The notes under the pieces were generated by a model. That model did no database searches. It saw only the letters and a program-made list of their open reading frames with translations, and was not told where the DNA came from. The translations under genes were made by a program, and so were the position numbers. 13,024 nt of DNA from Verrucomicrobiia bacterium (GTDB taxonomy: Bacteria; Verrucomicrobiota; Verrucomicrobiia; Limisphaerales; JAUIHU01): NCBI GenBank assembly GCA_030432175.1, contig JAUIHU010000041.1:1-13024 (forward strand), written 5' to 3'. Below, piece by piece: positions 1 through 7,379 of the stretch (position 1 is the stretch's first letter; every line of letters begins with the position of its first letter).

Positions 1-579
1 GATCAGATTGACTACTTGAGTACTAAAAATTCCAGCGGGTAATTTTCATGCAGCATTATAACTTTAGAAAACTCCACGATTATAAAAATAGTCAATAAAA
101 AGCAGGAATAGGCAAATCTAGATTACCTAGACCTCTACAAAGATGAGAAATCTATTTCTATTTTTAGATTCAATTTTTACGACGATTTTAAAAAAGGATT
201 TCTCTATGCCTACAAACAAGGTGCCTCAAGTAAATATTTAGATTTAAATTACATCTCGAACAATACCATTGAAAACAAAGTATTAATAAATTCATAGGAT
301 TACAGCCAAAGGTTAGAAGTTTATACAAATTAATAAAAAGAGCCTTACAAGTTATTTTTGGTGTAATATAAAAAACGACTATTTTTGGTTAAGCAAACTT
401 TCGAAGAATTTAACACCCAGTTGATTATTGTTTTGAATTTAAAGAGATTAGAGCAAAATTTAATAAACGCAGATCTATTCCACATAGTCGATACAAAAGA
501 ATAAAGAATGCTGGATGAAAATAAAGAATTCAAAATAAAAACACCTTTTTTTAATTTACAGTTTTTATGTGGAGATACT
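1..579 (+). other. AT-rich foreign-looking segment; open frame if TAA/TAG are read as Gln
   Basis: This stretch is far richer in A and T than the rest of the window and holds no recognisable bacterial gene, ribosome binding site or RNA gene. Forward frame 1 has eight TAA or TAG codons (starting at 40, 109, 295, 331, 334, 364, 502 and 580) but no TGA, while frame 2 has TGA at 17, 422 and 434 and frame 3 at 9, 144, 270 and 516. Read with TAA and TAG as glutamine, the frame is continuous and looks protein-like: mixed charged and hydrophobic residues, arginine coded mostly by AGA or AGG, and stretches such as FYDDFKKGFLYAYKQGASS (about residues 59-77) and FEEFNTQLIIVLNLKRLEQ (about 134-152). That code is used by many ciliates and a few other protists. 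I recognise no family. Alternatives are decayed AT-rich DNA or chance. If real, it is an internal fragment of a eukaryotic gene joined to bacterial DNA. Confidence 0.4.
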
Positions 580-3500
580 TAATTGGTTTGGATGCAGAAA
601 TTGGAATTGCCTCCAGGCTAACGCCACCAGACGGAATTCTTGTGCCGACGCTTGTTGATTCGGATCAATCCTGGATTCAGATCAGCGCAGGGTACCGGCA
701 TTCTTTTGCCCTCAGTCAGGAAGGTTCCTGGTTTGCCTGGGGAGACAATCGCGTTGGTCAATCAGGAGTGGATTTTTTGAACCTGGTTCGGCTTCCGAAT
801 CAAGTCGGTTCTGAAACGGGCTGGCTAGCCGTGCAGGCTGGCGGTGTGCATGGTTTGGCTATTGGAAGCGAGGGAGTCATCCGAGCATTGGGAGGAAATG
901 AATTTTCGCAGTTAGGTGATGGAACGACTTCAAATCGCATTGAGCCAGTTGAGGTTTTTCTTCAATCCGTCAATGAAGAGCCGCCTTCGGTGGTTAGAAA
1001 TCCTCGCAGCAGAGTCGTTGAATCGGGTAGTTCTCTCACTTTGTCGGTTGAAGCAGAAGGAACAGAGCCACTGACTTTTCAATGGAGGCGGAATGGGATT
1101 GAGATCCCTGGAGCAACCGATGATTTTCTGGATTTAACCAATATCGGGGAGAATCAACAAGGCAGCTACGATGTTGTGATTAGAAACCAACTGGGATCCG
1201 TCACCAGCTCTTCAGCTGAAGTACGCGTTTTAGGAGTTCCCAGATTGACGCAAATTCCTCAATCATTGGACGCAGCAGTTGGCGGGAGAGCGGTTTTCAG
1301 CGTTGTGGTGGACCCGAGAGATGTTGCTTTGGGCGGATTGGAGTTTCAGTGGTTTCATGATGGCGAACCTGTATCGGTTTCTCAGAATATTCTTGGGGCG
1401 CAGTCTGCAACATTGGCGTTGACGAGAATTCAGAGTTCCATGGCTGGAGAATACCAGGTCAGGGTGACTGGCCCAGGTGGGGAAGTTCTTTCTGATCCGG
1501 CCATATTAAGCGTGGTCACAGCTCCTGTGATCACTAATCCCCCGGCAAGGCAGCTTAAAGTTTTACAAGGCGGAAATTTGGAACTTTCGGTTTCAGCTGT
1601 CGGATCTGAACCGTTGCAGTATGAATGGTTTTTTAATAGTGAGGTGATTCCCGGAGCCACAGCCGCTACTTTGCGTGTAGAATCGGTTGATATAGTCAAC
1701 GAGGGAACCTATCGAGTTCGGGTGTCCAATGGATTAGGTGTCGCCAGCAGTTCGCCTTCTCAGGTCATCGTGGAAAGTCCGCCGGTGATTACCCAATCTT
1801 TCGGGAACGTCGTCGCGAAGCGGGGTGACCCGGTGACCCTCCGTGTGGAAGTAACGGCCAAGCCAGATCCATTGATAATTTGGAAAAGAAATGGGGTTAC
1901 GATTCAAGGCTCCAGCGGGAACGAATTGACTATTCCAAGTGTTGGAGATCGGCATCAGGGGATTTACACCGTTCAAGCTATCAACCCGGTTGGCTCTGAT
2001 ACAGTGAATGGAACTATCATTGTCAGCGAAGCGCCACGGATTCTGGTTCCACCCCGAGGCGGTTTCGCTGCGAATGGTGGCAGCGCCAGGCTGGCTGTGA
2101 CGGCTGTCAGTAATTTGCCACTGATCTATGAATGGTTCATCAATGATTCAGCCATACCAAATTCCGATACTCCTCGTCCGATTATTCAAAATATCAGTCA
2201 GGACGATACTGGAAATTATCTTGTGGAAGTCAGTAATCAGGTCGGAACGACTCGAAGTTCGCCAGCAGCGCTCCTGCCAGTGGATATTTCAAAATTTCCG
2301 CAAACTGTGAACCCAGGCGAAGATGTCACAATTGCGGTGGATCCTCTTAATAATCCAGGACCTCTGGAGTACACATGGCGATTGAATGGTAAAAAAATCG
2401 AAGATGGTTCAGCTGATCCAAGCCTGACTATTGAAGAAGTAGAAATGGCGGATGCGGGTTTGTATTCGGTGACCATTACGGATGGGACGCTTACCAGCAC
2501 CTTGTTTGCAGACGAACTGAGAGTCAACGCTCCGGCGATCAGTCTGCAAGATCAGTTCGAGGATAGTGAGTTGTTGCAAACCGAAGAAGGAGAAGCTCTG
2601 CGGGTCGGTGACAACATTGGCGCAACGCGGCAAACAGGAGAGCCTGAGCATGCGGGTGTTTCGGGAGCGCATTCGGTTTGGTTTTCGTGGGAGGCCCCTG
2701 CGAATGGCTATGTTGAGATAGAAACAGAAGGGAGTTCCATTGATACAAGATTGGCCGCTTATACAGGGTCTGCCGTCGAAGCTCTTTCTGAAGTTGCCAG
2801 TGATGATGATACTGATTCGGACATTTCCAGTGAAATCCTGTTTGGTGTGCAGTCCGGGACTACATATCATATTGCAATAGATAGTCCGAGAGGTCAGGAG
2901 GGGCGGATTGCAATTGAACTGGAATTTACTGAAACGGAATTGATCCCTTTGACTATCGCTTCACAACCAGCAGAGCAACGCGTTCAGGCAGGCCAGAATG
3001 CTCAGTTTATGGTTCAAGCCGAGGGACAGGGAGATCTGACTTATCAGTGGTTTCTGAACGGATTAGCTATTGACGGAGCCACAGGGACCATGTGGAATTT
3101 TGCCAACACTTCGACCAATACGGTGGGAACTTATTTTGTTACAGTGACGGATCCGGGCACTGGATTGATCATTACCAGTGAGCCAGCCAGCCTGTATATT
3201 TCGGAAAGCGAGCTGAACGGAACACCGGTCGCTGAATCTCCTCTGGGATCACCTGAGTTCAAGTTTAACATTGCGCAGAATAATGTTCAGAATCAGTCAG
3301 CCAGAAGTCAGCTGGGGGCGCGTTCTGATTCTTTCCCGCGAGGTGGCGCTCCTGTCAGCGGGTTCACAAACCGGCAGATTTATAACACTTTTGGGGCGAC
3401 CACAGAGTCGAATGAACCAGATCACTGTGGGGTCCCGGGTGGGGCTTCTCAGTGGACCATTTTCACTCCTCCATTTGATGGAACGGTAGTGATGGATACC

Positions 3501-5018
3501 AATGGCAGCGATTTCGACACGGTGCTGGCAGTCTACACATCGCTGACTGCTTCATTCGATGATCTCGTGGAGATCGCCTGTGACAATAACAGTGGAACGG
3601 ATGGACTGGACAGTCGGCTGCAGTTTGAAGGTTCAGCTTCATTGACATATTTTGTGGTGATAGACGGTGTGGACGGAGCTACGGGTGTGGCGGTGATGAA
3701 TACAAATGTATCGCCGCTGTTGGGGGCAACGGTGACACCAACCGTACTGTCGGCGCAGGAAGGCGATTCTGCTCAGTTTGAGGTGACATTCGAAACGCCT
3801 CAGGAAGGTGTCTCTGTTCGATGGCGAAAAAACGGGGAATTAATTGAAGGAGAAAACAGCCTGACTTTGAATTTAGCTTCTGTAAGCCAGGCTGATGCTG
3901 GTGAATATGAAGCAGTGATCACTGACAGCATTGGAGCAGAGACATTGGCAACCGCAGGCACACTGGACATCCTGGCGCCTCCAACCATCGTTTCCCAGCC
4001 GGAGAGCCTTTCGGTATTTGAAGGCAGCGCTGCCAGTTTTTCAGTCACAGCGGTTTCAGATGGTGATTTGAGCTATCAATGGCACTTTAATGGCGCTCCA
4101 GTAGATGTGGCTCCGAACGGTCCGGATTGGCAAATTGATCCTGTCAATTCGGATGTGGCGGGTGAGTATTTTGTTGAGGTAGCCGGAACAGGTGGGGTTC
4201 GGCGCAGTGAAGTCGTTAATTTAAACATCCTCGAACCAACACGCATTCAGACACCTCCTTTCAGTTCTGTGGCTCCAGTGGGTAGTGAAGTTGTTCTCAG
4301 TGTTGAAGCGACTGGAACCAGCCCATTGGATTATAGTTGGATTTTTAATGGCGATACTTTGCCTGGAGCTAATGAGCCAACATTGACGCTATCCAGTTTG
4401 TCAAATGATGAGGCAGGTGAATACAGAGCGCGGGTGAGTGGTCCAGGAGGCGATGTCGAGAGCGCGCCAGTCAGTGTGACCATACTTCCTCTACCCGTTA
4501 TTCAGCAGCAACCTCAGGGTGTCACTGGTTTTGTTGGCGAACTGGTTACACTGCAAGTCACTGCCACTGGTGGTGAGCCTCATAACTACCAATGGTATAA
4601 GAATGATCAGCCGATCCCGGAAGCTGACGATGATTTTCTAACTTTGGCCGACCTGAAACTTTCAGATTCAGGAGATTATCGCGTGGAAGTAAGCAATGAT
4701 GCAGGTGTCGTTGTTAGCGATACTGCCCAGGTAGTGGTGTTGACGGAATCAGGCGATCCAATTGAAATTTCAGAAATTATTCCCCAGATTGCAGCCCCGG
4801 ATGAACATCCGACAGTGACTTTGAAGTTTAATTCGGTTCCAGGTTCAACCTATGAGCTGGATGTGTCATTCAATTTGGCTGACTGGAATAACTCGCTGCT
4901 ACAATTCACAGCAGATTCCTCGGAAAGCGAATGGAGCTTTACTGAAGGAGTGGAGTTCACTGAGGTGAGCAGTCCAGGCTCAGCGAGATTTTATCGATTG
5001 AGACAACTGAACCCCTGA
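567..5018 (+). CDS. Large multi-domain protein with RCC1, Ig-like and PPC-like modules; N-terminus probably missing
   Basis: As read this is a 1483-residue, probably extracellular or surface protein; no enzymatic domain is visible. Residues 1-135 are RCC1-type repeats (ISAGYRHSFAL, FAWGDNRVGQSG, SQLGDGTTSNR). About eleven Ig-like domains follow, near 138-222, 223-316, 318-402, 405-487, 489-571, 572-655, 794-880, 1056-1137, 1138-1221, 1223-1307 and 1309-1392, with the usual YxWxxNG core and a closing GxYxVxVxN strand. Two PPC-like beta domains lie at about 661-792 and 912-1045. Residues 1395-1483 match the small C-terminal module common in verrucomicrobial secreted proteins (SxYELDVSFNLADW ... 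ARFYRLR). Only two cysteines are apparent, both in the second PPC-like domain. The start is doubtful: there is no signal peptide and no Shine-Dalgarno sequence, the ATG lies at the AT-rich junction, and the reading begins partway through an RCC1 blade. The true 5' end is probably lost or outside this DNA. Likely roles are adhesion or polymer binding, which is inference. Confidence 0.85.
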   Translation: MWRYLIGLDAEIGIASRLTPPDGILVPTLVDSDQSWIQISAGYRHSFALSQEGSWFAWGDNRVGQSGVDFLNLVRLPNQVGSETGWLAVQAGGVHGLAIGSEGVIRALGGNEFSQLGDGTTSNRIEPVEVFLQSVNEEPPSVVRNPRSRVVESGSSLTLSVEAEGTEPLTFQWRRNGIEIPGATDDFLDLTNIGENQQGSYDVVIRNQLGSVTSSSAEVRVLGVPRLTQIPQSLDAAVGGRAVFSVVVDPRDVALGGLEFQWFHDGEPVSVSQNILGAQSATLALTRIQSSMAGEYQVRVTGPGGEVLSDPAILSVVTAPVITNPPARQLKVLQGGNLELSVSAVGSEPLQYEWFFNSEVIPGATAATLRVESVDIVNEGTYRVRVSNGLGVASSSPSQVIVESPPVITQSFGNVVAKRGDPVTLRVEVTAKPDPLIIWKRNGVTIQGSSGNELTIPSVGDRHQGIYTVQAINPVGSDTVNGTIIVSEAPRILVPPRGGFAANGGSARLAVTAVSNLPLIYEWFINDSAIPNSDTPRPIIQNISQDDTGNYLVEVSNQVGTTRSSPAALLPVDISKFPQTVNPGEDVTIAVDPLNNPGPLEYTWRLNGKKIEDGSADPSLTIEEVEMADAGLYSVTITDGTLTSTLFADELRVNAPAISLQDQFEDSELLQTEEGEALRVGDNIGATRQTGEPEHAGVSGAHSVWFSWEAPANGYVEIETEGSSIDTRLAAYTGSAVEALSEVASDDDTDSDISSEILFGVQSGTTYHIAIDSPRGQEGRIAIELEFTETELIPLTIASQPAEQRVQAGQNAQFMVQAEGQGDLTYQWFLNGLAIDGATGTMWNFANTSTNTVGTYFVTVTDPGTGLIITSEPASLYISESELNGTPVAESPLGSPEFKFNIAQNNVQNQSARSQLGARSDSFPRGGAPVSGFTNRQIYNTFGATTESNEPDHCGVPGGASQWTIFTPPFDGTVVMDTNGSDFDTVLAVYTSLTASFDDLVEIACDNNSGTDGLDSRLQFEGSASLTYFVVIDGVDGATGVAVMNTNVSPLLGATVTPTVLSAQEGDSAQFEVTFETPQEGVSVRWRKNGELIEGENSLTLNLASVSQADAGEYEAVITDSIGAETLATAGTLDILAPPTIVSQPESLSVFEGSAASFSVTAVSDGDLSYQWHFNGAPVDVAPNGPDWQIDPVNSDVAGEYFVEVAGTGGVRRSEVVNLNILEPTRIQTPPFSSVAPVGSEVVLSVEATGTSPLDYSWIFNGDTLPGANEPTLTLSSLSNDEAGEYRARVSGPGGDVESAPVSVTILPLPVIQQQPQGVTGFVGELVTLQVTATGGEPHNYQWYKNDQPIPEADDDFLTLADLKLSDSGDYRVEVSNDAGVVVSDTAQVVVLTESGDPIEISEIIPQIAAPDEHPTVTLKFNSVPGSTYELDVSFNLADWNNSLLQFTADSSESEWSFTEGVEFTEVSSPGSARFYRLRQLNP

Positions 5019-5204
5019 TGTTGTGTGTTCAATGGCTACCAGAATTGGCCGTCCTGAACTTTTGCGAAATGCCATGAGAATCTGGCTTCATCAAATCGTT
5101 ATACTTTCAGGATAGAGTTTTTCTTTGTTTGCTGTTTCCTGGGCTGAGGTAAGTTTGTTCTTCGTGATACATTACATCAGCCTGGTTAGAATAGAATCCG
5201 GATT

Positions 5205-6377
5205 ATGAAATTATTTATAAATGCCTCAGAAACGTTTCCCCTCAACAGGCTCATGTCGATCCTGATTGTATGCTGGGGATTGTTTTCGGCATCGAATGTG
5301 GCCGATTTAAAAGCGAATGATGATTCGGCTTACGCTGTGATTTTCATCACTGTCGATGGACTGAGATCCACGGAAGTCCTATCCGGGGTTGACCCCACGT
5401 TGTTGACCGATGATCGCAAAGCCAGTGGCATCGCTTCGGACGATTCTTTAAAAGATATTCGCGAGCGATACTGGGATGAATCTCCCGAGGTTCGTCGTCA
5501 GAAATTACTCCCCTACTTCTGGAATGATTGGATCACGCAAGGGGCTTTGATTGGAGATCTCAATTATCTGGACGGGGCTGTACAATATCGAAATCCTCAG
5601 AAGGTTTCATATCCGGGATACTCCGAACTTCTGACCGGACGCGTGGTTCCTCTCATCATTGGAAACAGGAAAATACAGAATCCGGAACAAACGATCCTGG
5701 AATTTGTTAAGGCAAAGCACGGCTGGACAACTCAACAGGTAGCTGTCTTCGCTTCCTGGGATGTATTTCCCTGGATTACCATGAGCGAACCTGGGTCTAT
5801 CTTTTGTAATGCAGGATACATGAATCTGGATCTGGACTGGGTAAAGCAGCGCCCGGGAGTGGATATGTTAAATCGCAACCAGTCCTTGTTGAGTACTCCA
5901 TGGGATTCTGTTCGCCATGATGTGGTCACCGCTGAATTGGCGCTGGCTTACCTTGATGAGGAACGTCCAAGGATGTTTTACCTCTCATTGGGTGAGACGG
6001 ATGACTGGGCTCATGAGCGTCGATATGATCGGGTTCTTGAGATGGCGGTGTACTTTGATGAAACACTGAAGAGAATCTGGGATTGGACACAGTCTGTGGA
6101 ATGTTACCGGGATCGAACTTTGTTTGTCGTCACATCGGATCATGGTCGTGGACAAAACGAAGAGACCTGGACCAGTCACGGTCGGGCCATTCCAGAGGCG
6201 GCCAATACCTGGGTGGCATTGAGAGGTCCGGGGATTCCTTCTGTGGGCAAAACCAAATTGGACCAGACAATTTATCAAACCGCCATAGCTCCCACAATCG
6301 CCTGGGGATTTGGATTAGATCCGAAAGAATACTATTCCGAAGCAGATGCGCCGATACCGGTACAGGCGGGATGGTAA
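5205..6377 (+). CDS. Secreted alkaline phosphatase superfamily hydrolase (phosphodiesterase/phosphatase-like)
   Basis: This 390-residue protein belongs to the alkaline phosphatase superfamily, metal-dependent hydrolases of phosphate or sulfate esters. Residues 1 to about 37 form a signal peptide (K2 and R15, then a hydrophobic stretch LMSILIVCWGLF), so it should act in the periplasm or outside. The metal site can be followed along the chain: D51 in ITVDGLRST, a likely nucleophile S135 in KVSYPGYSELLTGR, D266/D267 and H270 in ETDDWAHE, D312-H313 in VTSDHGRG, and H325 in TSHGRA. The order matches nucleotide pyrophosphatase/phosphodiesterase-type members; those usually have Thr where this one has Ser. 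There is no sulfatase CxPxR motif, so it is not a formylglycine sulfatase. The substrate cannot be told. The 186 bp upstream hold no clear promoter or terminator. The next gene starts 63 bp downstream on the same strand, so co-transcription is plausible. Confidence 0.8.
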   Translation: MKLFINASETFPLNRLMSILIVCWGLFSASNVADLKANDDSAYAVIFITVDGLRSTEVLSGVDPTLLTDDRKASGIASDDSLKDIRERYWDESPEVRRQKLLPYFWNDWITQGALIGDLNYLDGAVQYRNPQKVSYPGYSELLTGRVVPLIIGNRKIQNPEQTILEFVKAKHGWTTQQVAVFASWDVFPWITMSEPGSIFCNAGYMNLDLDWVKQRPGVDMLNRNQSLLSTPWDSVRHDVVTAELALAYLDEERPRMFYLSLGETDDWAHERRYDRVLEMAVYFDETLKRIWDWTQSVECYRDRTLFVVTSDHGRGQNEETWTSHGRAIPEAANTWVALRGPGIPSVGKTKLDQTIYQTAIAPTIAWGFGLDPKEYYSEADAPIPVQAGW

Positions 6378-6440
6378 TAGATCAAGGAGACTTCGAAGAA
6401 TTGGCTCGCATAATCAGTCCAGGCCCACCAGTTTGGAAAG

Positions 6441-7211
6441 ATGACGAATTTTTATGAGACGGACCGAGCAGTTTCTGAGTATCTGTTGTTCCATTACGGC
6501 GATCCGGAAGAAATCCTGGACCATGGAACTGGTCCTTTAGATGCTTTGGATTACCCGAAGCGTTGTATCACTGAACTCGCTCCGGTTGAGGAACTCAAAA
6601 AGCTTGGCAGAACATTGCGGGGGTTGGATTTGGGTTGTGCTGTTGGGCGAAGCGCTTTTGAGATGTCAGTTTTCATGGATGAAGTGATAGGGATAGATTA
6701 CTCTTATCGGTTTGCTGAGGCGGCGGAAAGGTTGAAGACGGACCAGGTCATTTCATATCAGGTGAGAGTTGAGGGGGAAATCATCCGTGAATTGGAAGCT
6801 CAACGAAAGCCGGAGTGGAATCCTGAACGCGTGAAGTTTTACCAGGGAGACGCTCAGCATCTTGGTGAGGCTGTCACAGGATTTGATCTGGTGTTGATGG
6901 CGAACCTGATTGATCGATTGTCGGATCCGGCTGTGGCAGTGAGTGATGTTATGTCGCGGGTAAATCAAGGTGGGTATATTATCATTACCTCCCCATATAC
7001 GTGGTTGGAAGAATACACACCCAGAGATAAGTGGCTTGGAGGATTTTTATCTGAAGAATCTGAAGAGAAATCTACATTTGAAGGGCTTAAGGAGATCATG
7101 GAAACCGACTTTGATTTAGCCCATCGAAAGAATCTTCCATTTATGATTCGGGAACATTCCAGGAAGTTTCAGTGGAGCGTTGCTGAGGGCACAGTCTGGA
7201 AGAAACGCTGA
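6441..7211 (+). CDS. OvoA C-terminal-type methyltransferase (putative 4-mercaptohistidine N1-methyltransferase)
   Basis: This 256-residue cytoplasmic protein is a class I SAM-dependent methyltransferase. It closely resembles the C-terminal methyltransferase domain of OvoA, which N-methylates the imidazole of mercaptohistidine in ovothiol synthesis. Visible features are the opening FYETDRAVSEYLLFHYG (4-20), motif I LDLGCAVGRS (62-71), the acidic motif II EVIGIDYS (81-88), GDA (136-138), LMANLIDRL (152-160), SPYTWLEEYTP (184-194) and the family-typical ending REHSRKFQWSVAE (237-249). In OvoA this domain is fused behind a DinB-like and a sulfoxide-synthase domain; here it stands alone, and no synthase lies in the window. 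The start fits GGAAAG just before the ATG. The 3' flank has only a weak A/T-only hairpin (7241-7258). Assignment to the family is firm from remembered motifs; that it makes ovothiol in this organism is inference, since the partner enzyme is not seen. Confidence 0.82.
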   Translation: MTNFYETDRAVSEYLLFHYGDPEEILDHGTGPLDALDYPKRCITELAPVEELKKLGRTLRGLDLGCAVGRSAFEMSVFMDEVIGIDYSYRFAEAAERLKTDQVISYQVRVEGEIIRELEAQRKPEWNPERVKFYQGDAQHLGEAVTGFDLVLMANLIDRLSDPAVAVSDVMSRVNQGGYIIITSPYTWLEEYTPRDKWLGGFLSEESEEKSTFEGLKEIMETDFDLAHRKNLPFMIREHSRKFQWSVAEGTVWKKR

Positions 7212-7282
7212 AAACCCAAATAGGTTCTGTTCAAAAAATAAAAAATCACCTAATTTTTCAAAGGGATTGACCGATTGAGCCG

Positions 7283-7311
7283 TTGACACTAATAAACTCG
7301 TCTGATACGAA
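7283..7311 (+). promoter_or_regulatory. Candidate sigma70-type promoter of the pyruvate,phosphate dikinase gene
   Basis: A perfect -35 hexamer TTGACA (7283-7288) is followed after 17 bp by TACGAA (7306-7311), which matches the -10 consensus at only three positions but is preceded by TGA, as in an extended -10 element. Transcription would start near 7318, giving a leader of about 60 nt before the ATG at 7380. It lies between the methyltransferase and ppdK, which fits independent control of ppdK. Confidence 0.5.
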
Positions 7312-7327
7312 ATAACGCTCGTTTTTC

Positions 7328-7347
7328 CAGGAAAACAACTCTTCCTG
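7328..7347 (+). promoter_or_regulatory. Small inverted repeat in the predicted ppdK leader
   Basis: CAGGAA (7328-7333) and TTCCTG (7342-7347) are perfect complements around an 8-nt loop, just after the predicted transcription start. An overlapping dyad, TTTTCC-A-GGAAAA, spans 7323-7335. This could be a leader hairpin or a repressor site. Both arms are only 6 bp, so chance is a real alternative. Confidence 0.25.
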
Positions 7348-7379
7348 AGCCAACGACCAGAGACTTGATTCATCACTTT

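Noticed and set aside
345..533. A 62-codon minus-strand open frame with an ATG
   Set aside because: It lies in AT-rich DNA, resembles no protein I know, has no ribosome binding site, and lies opposite the more convincing forward frame 1.
4743..5018. C-terminal sorting signal (PEP-CTERM or LPXTG) in the Ig protein
   Set aside because: The last 25 residues have neither motif nor a hydrophobic helix with a basic tail; the ending is the common small C-terminal beta module.
5187..5197. Two overlapping TAGAAT boxes resembling a -10 element upstream of the hydrolase gene
   Set aside because: No -35 element lies at a workable distance, and the implied transcription start would fall almost on the start codon.
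6083..6457. Overlapping forward frame bridging the hydrolase and methyltransferase genes
   Set aside because: It runs out of frame across the conserved SDHG and final His motifs of the hydrolase and into the methyltransferase start; no domain is recognisable.
7241..7258. Hairpin AAAAAT-CACCTA-ATTTTT after the methyltransferase gene as a terminator
   Set aside because: The stem is made only of A-T pairs and would be too weak; it is more likely ordinary AT-rich intergenic DNA.
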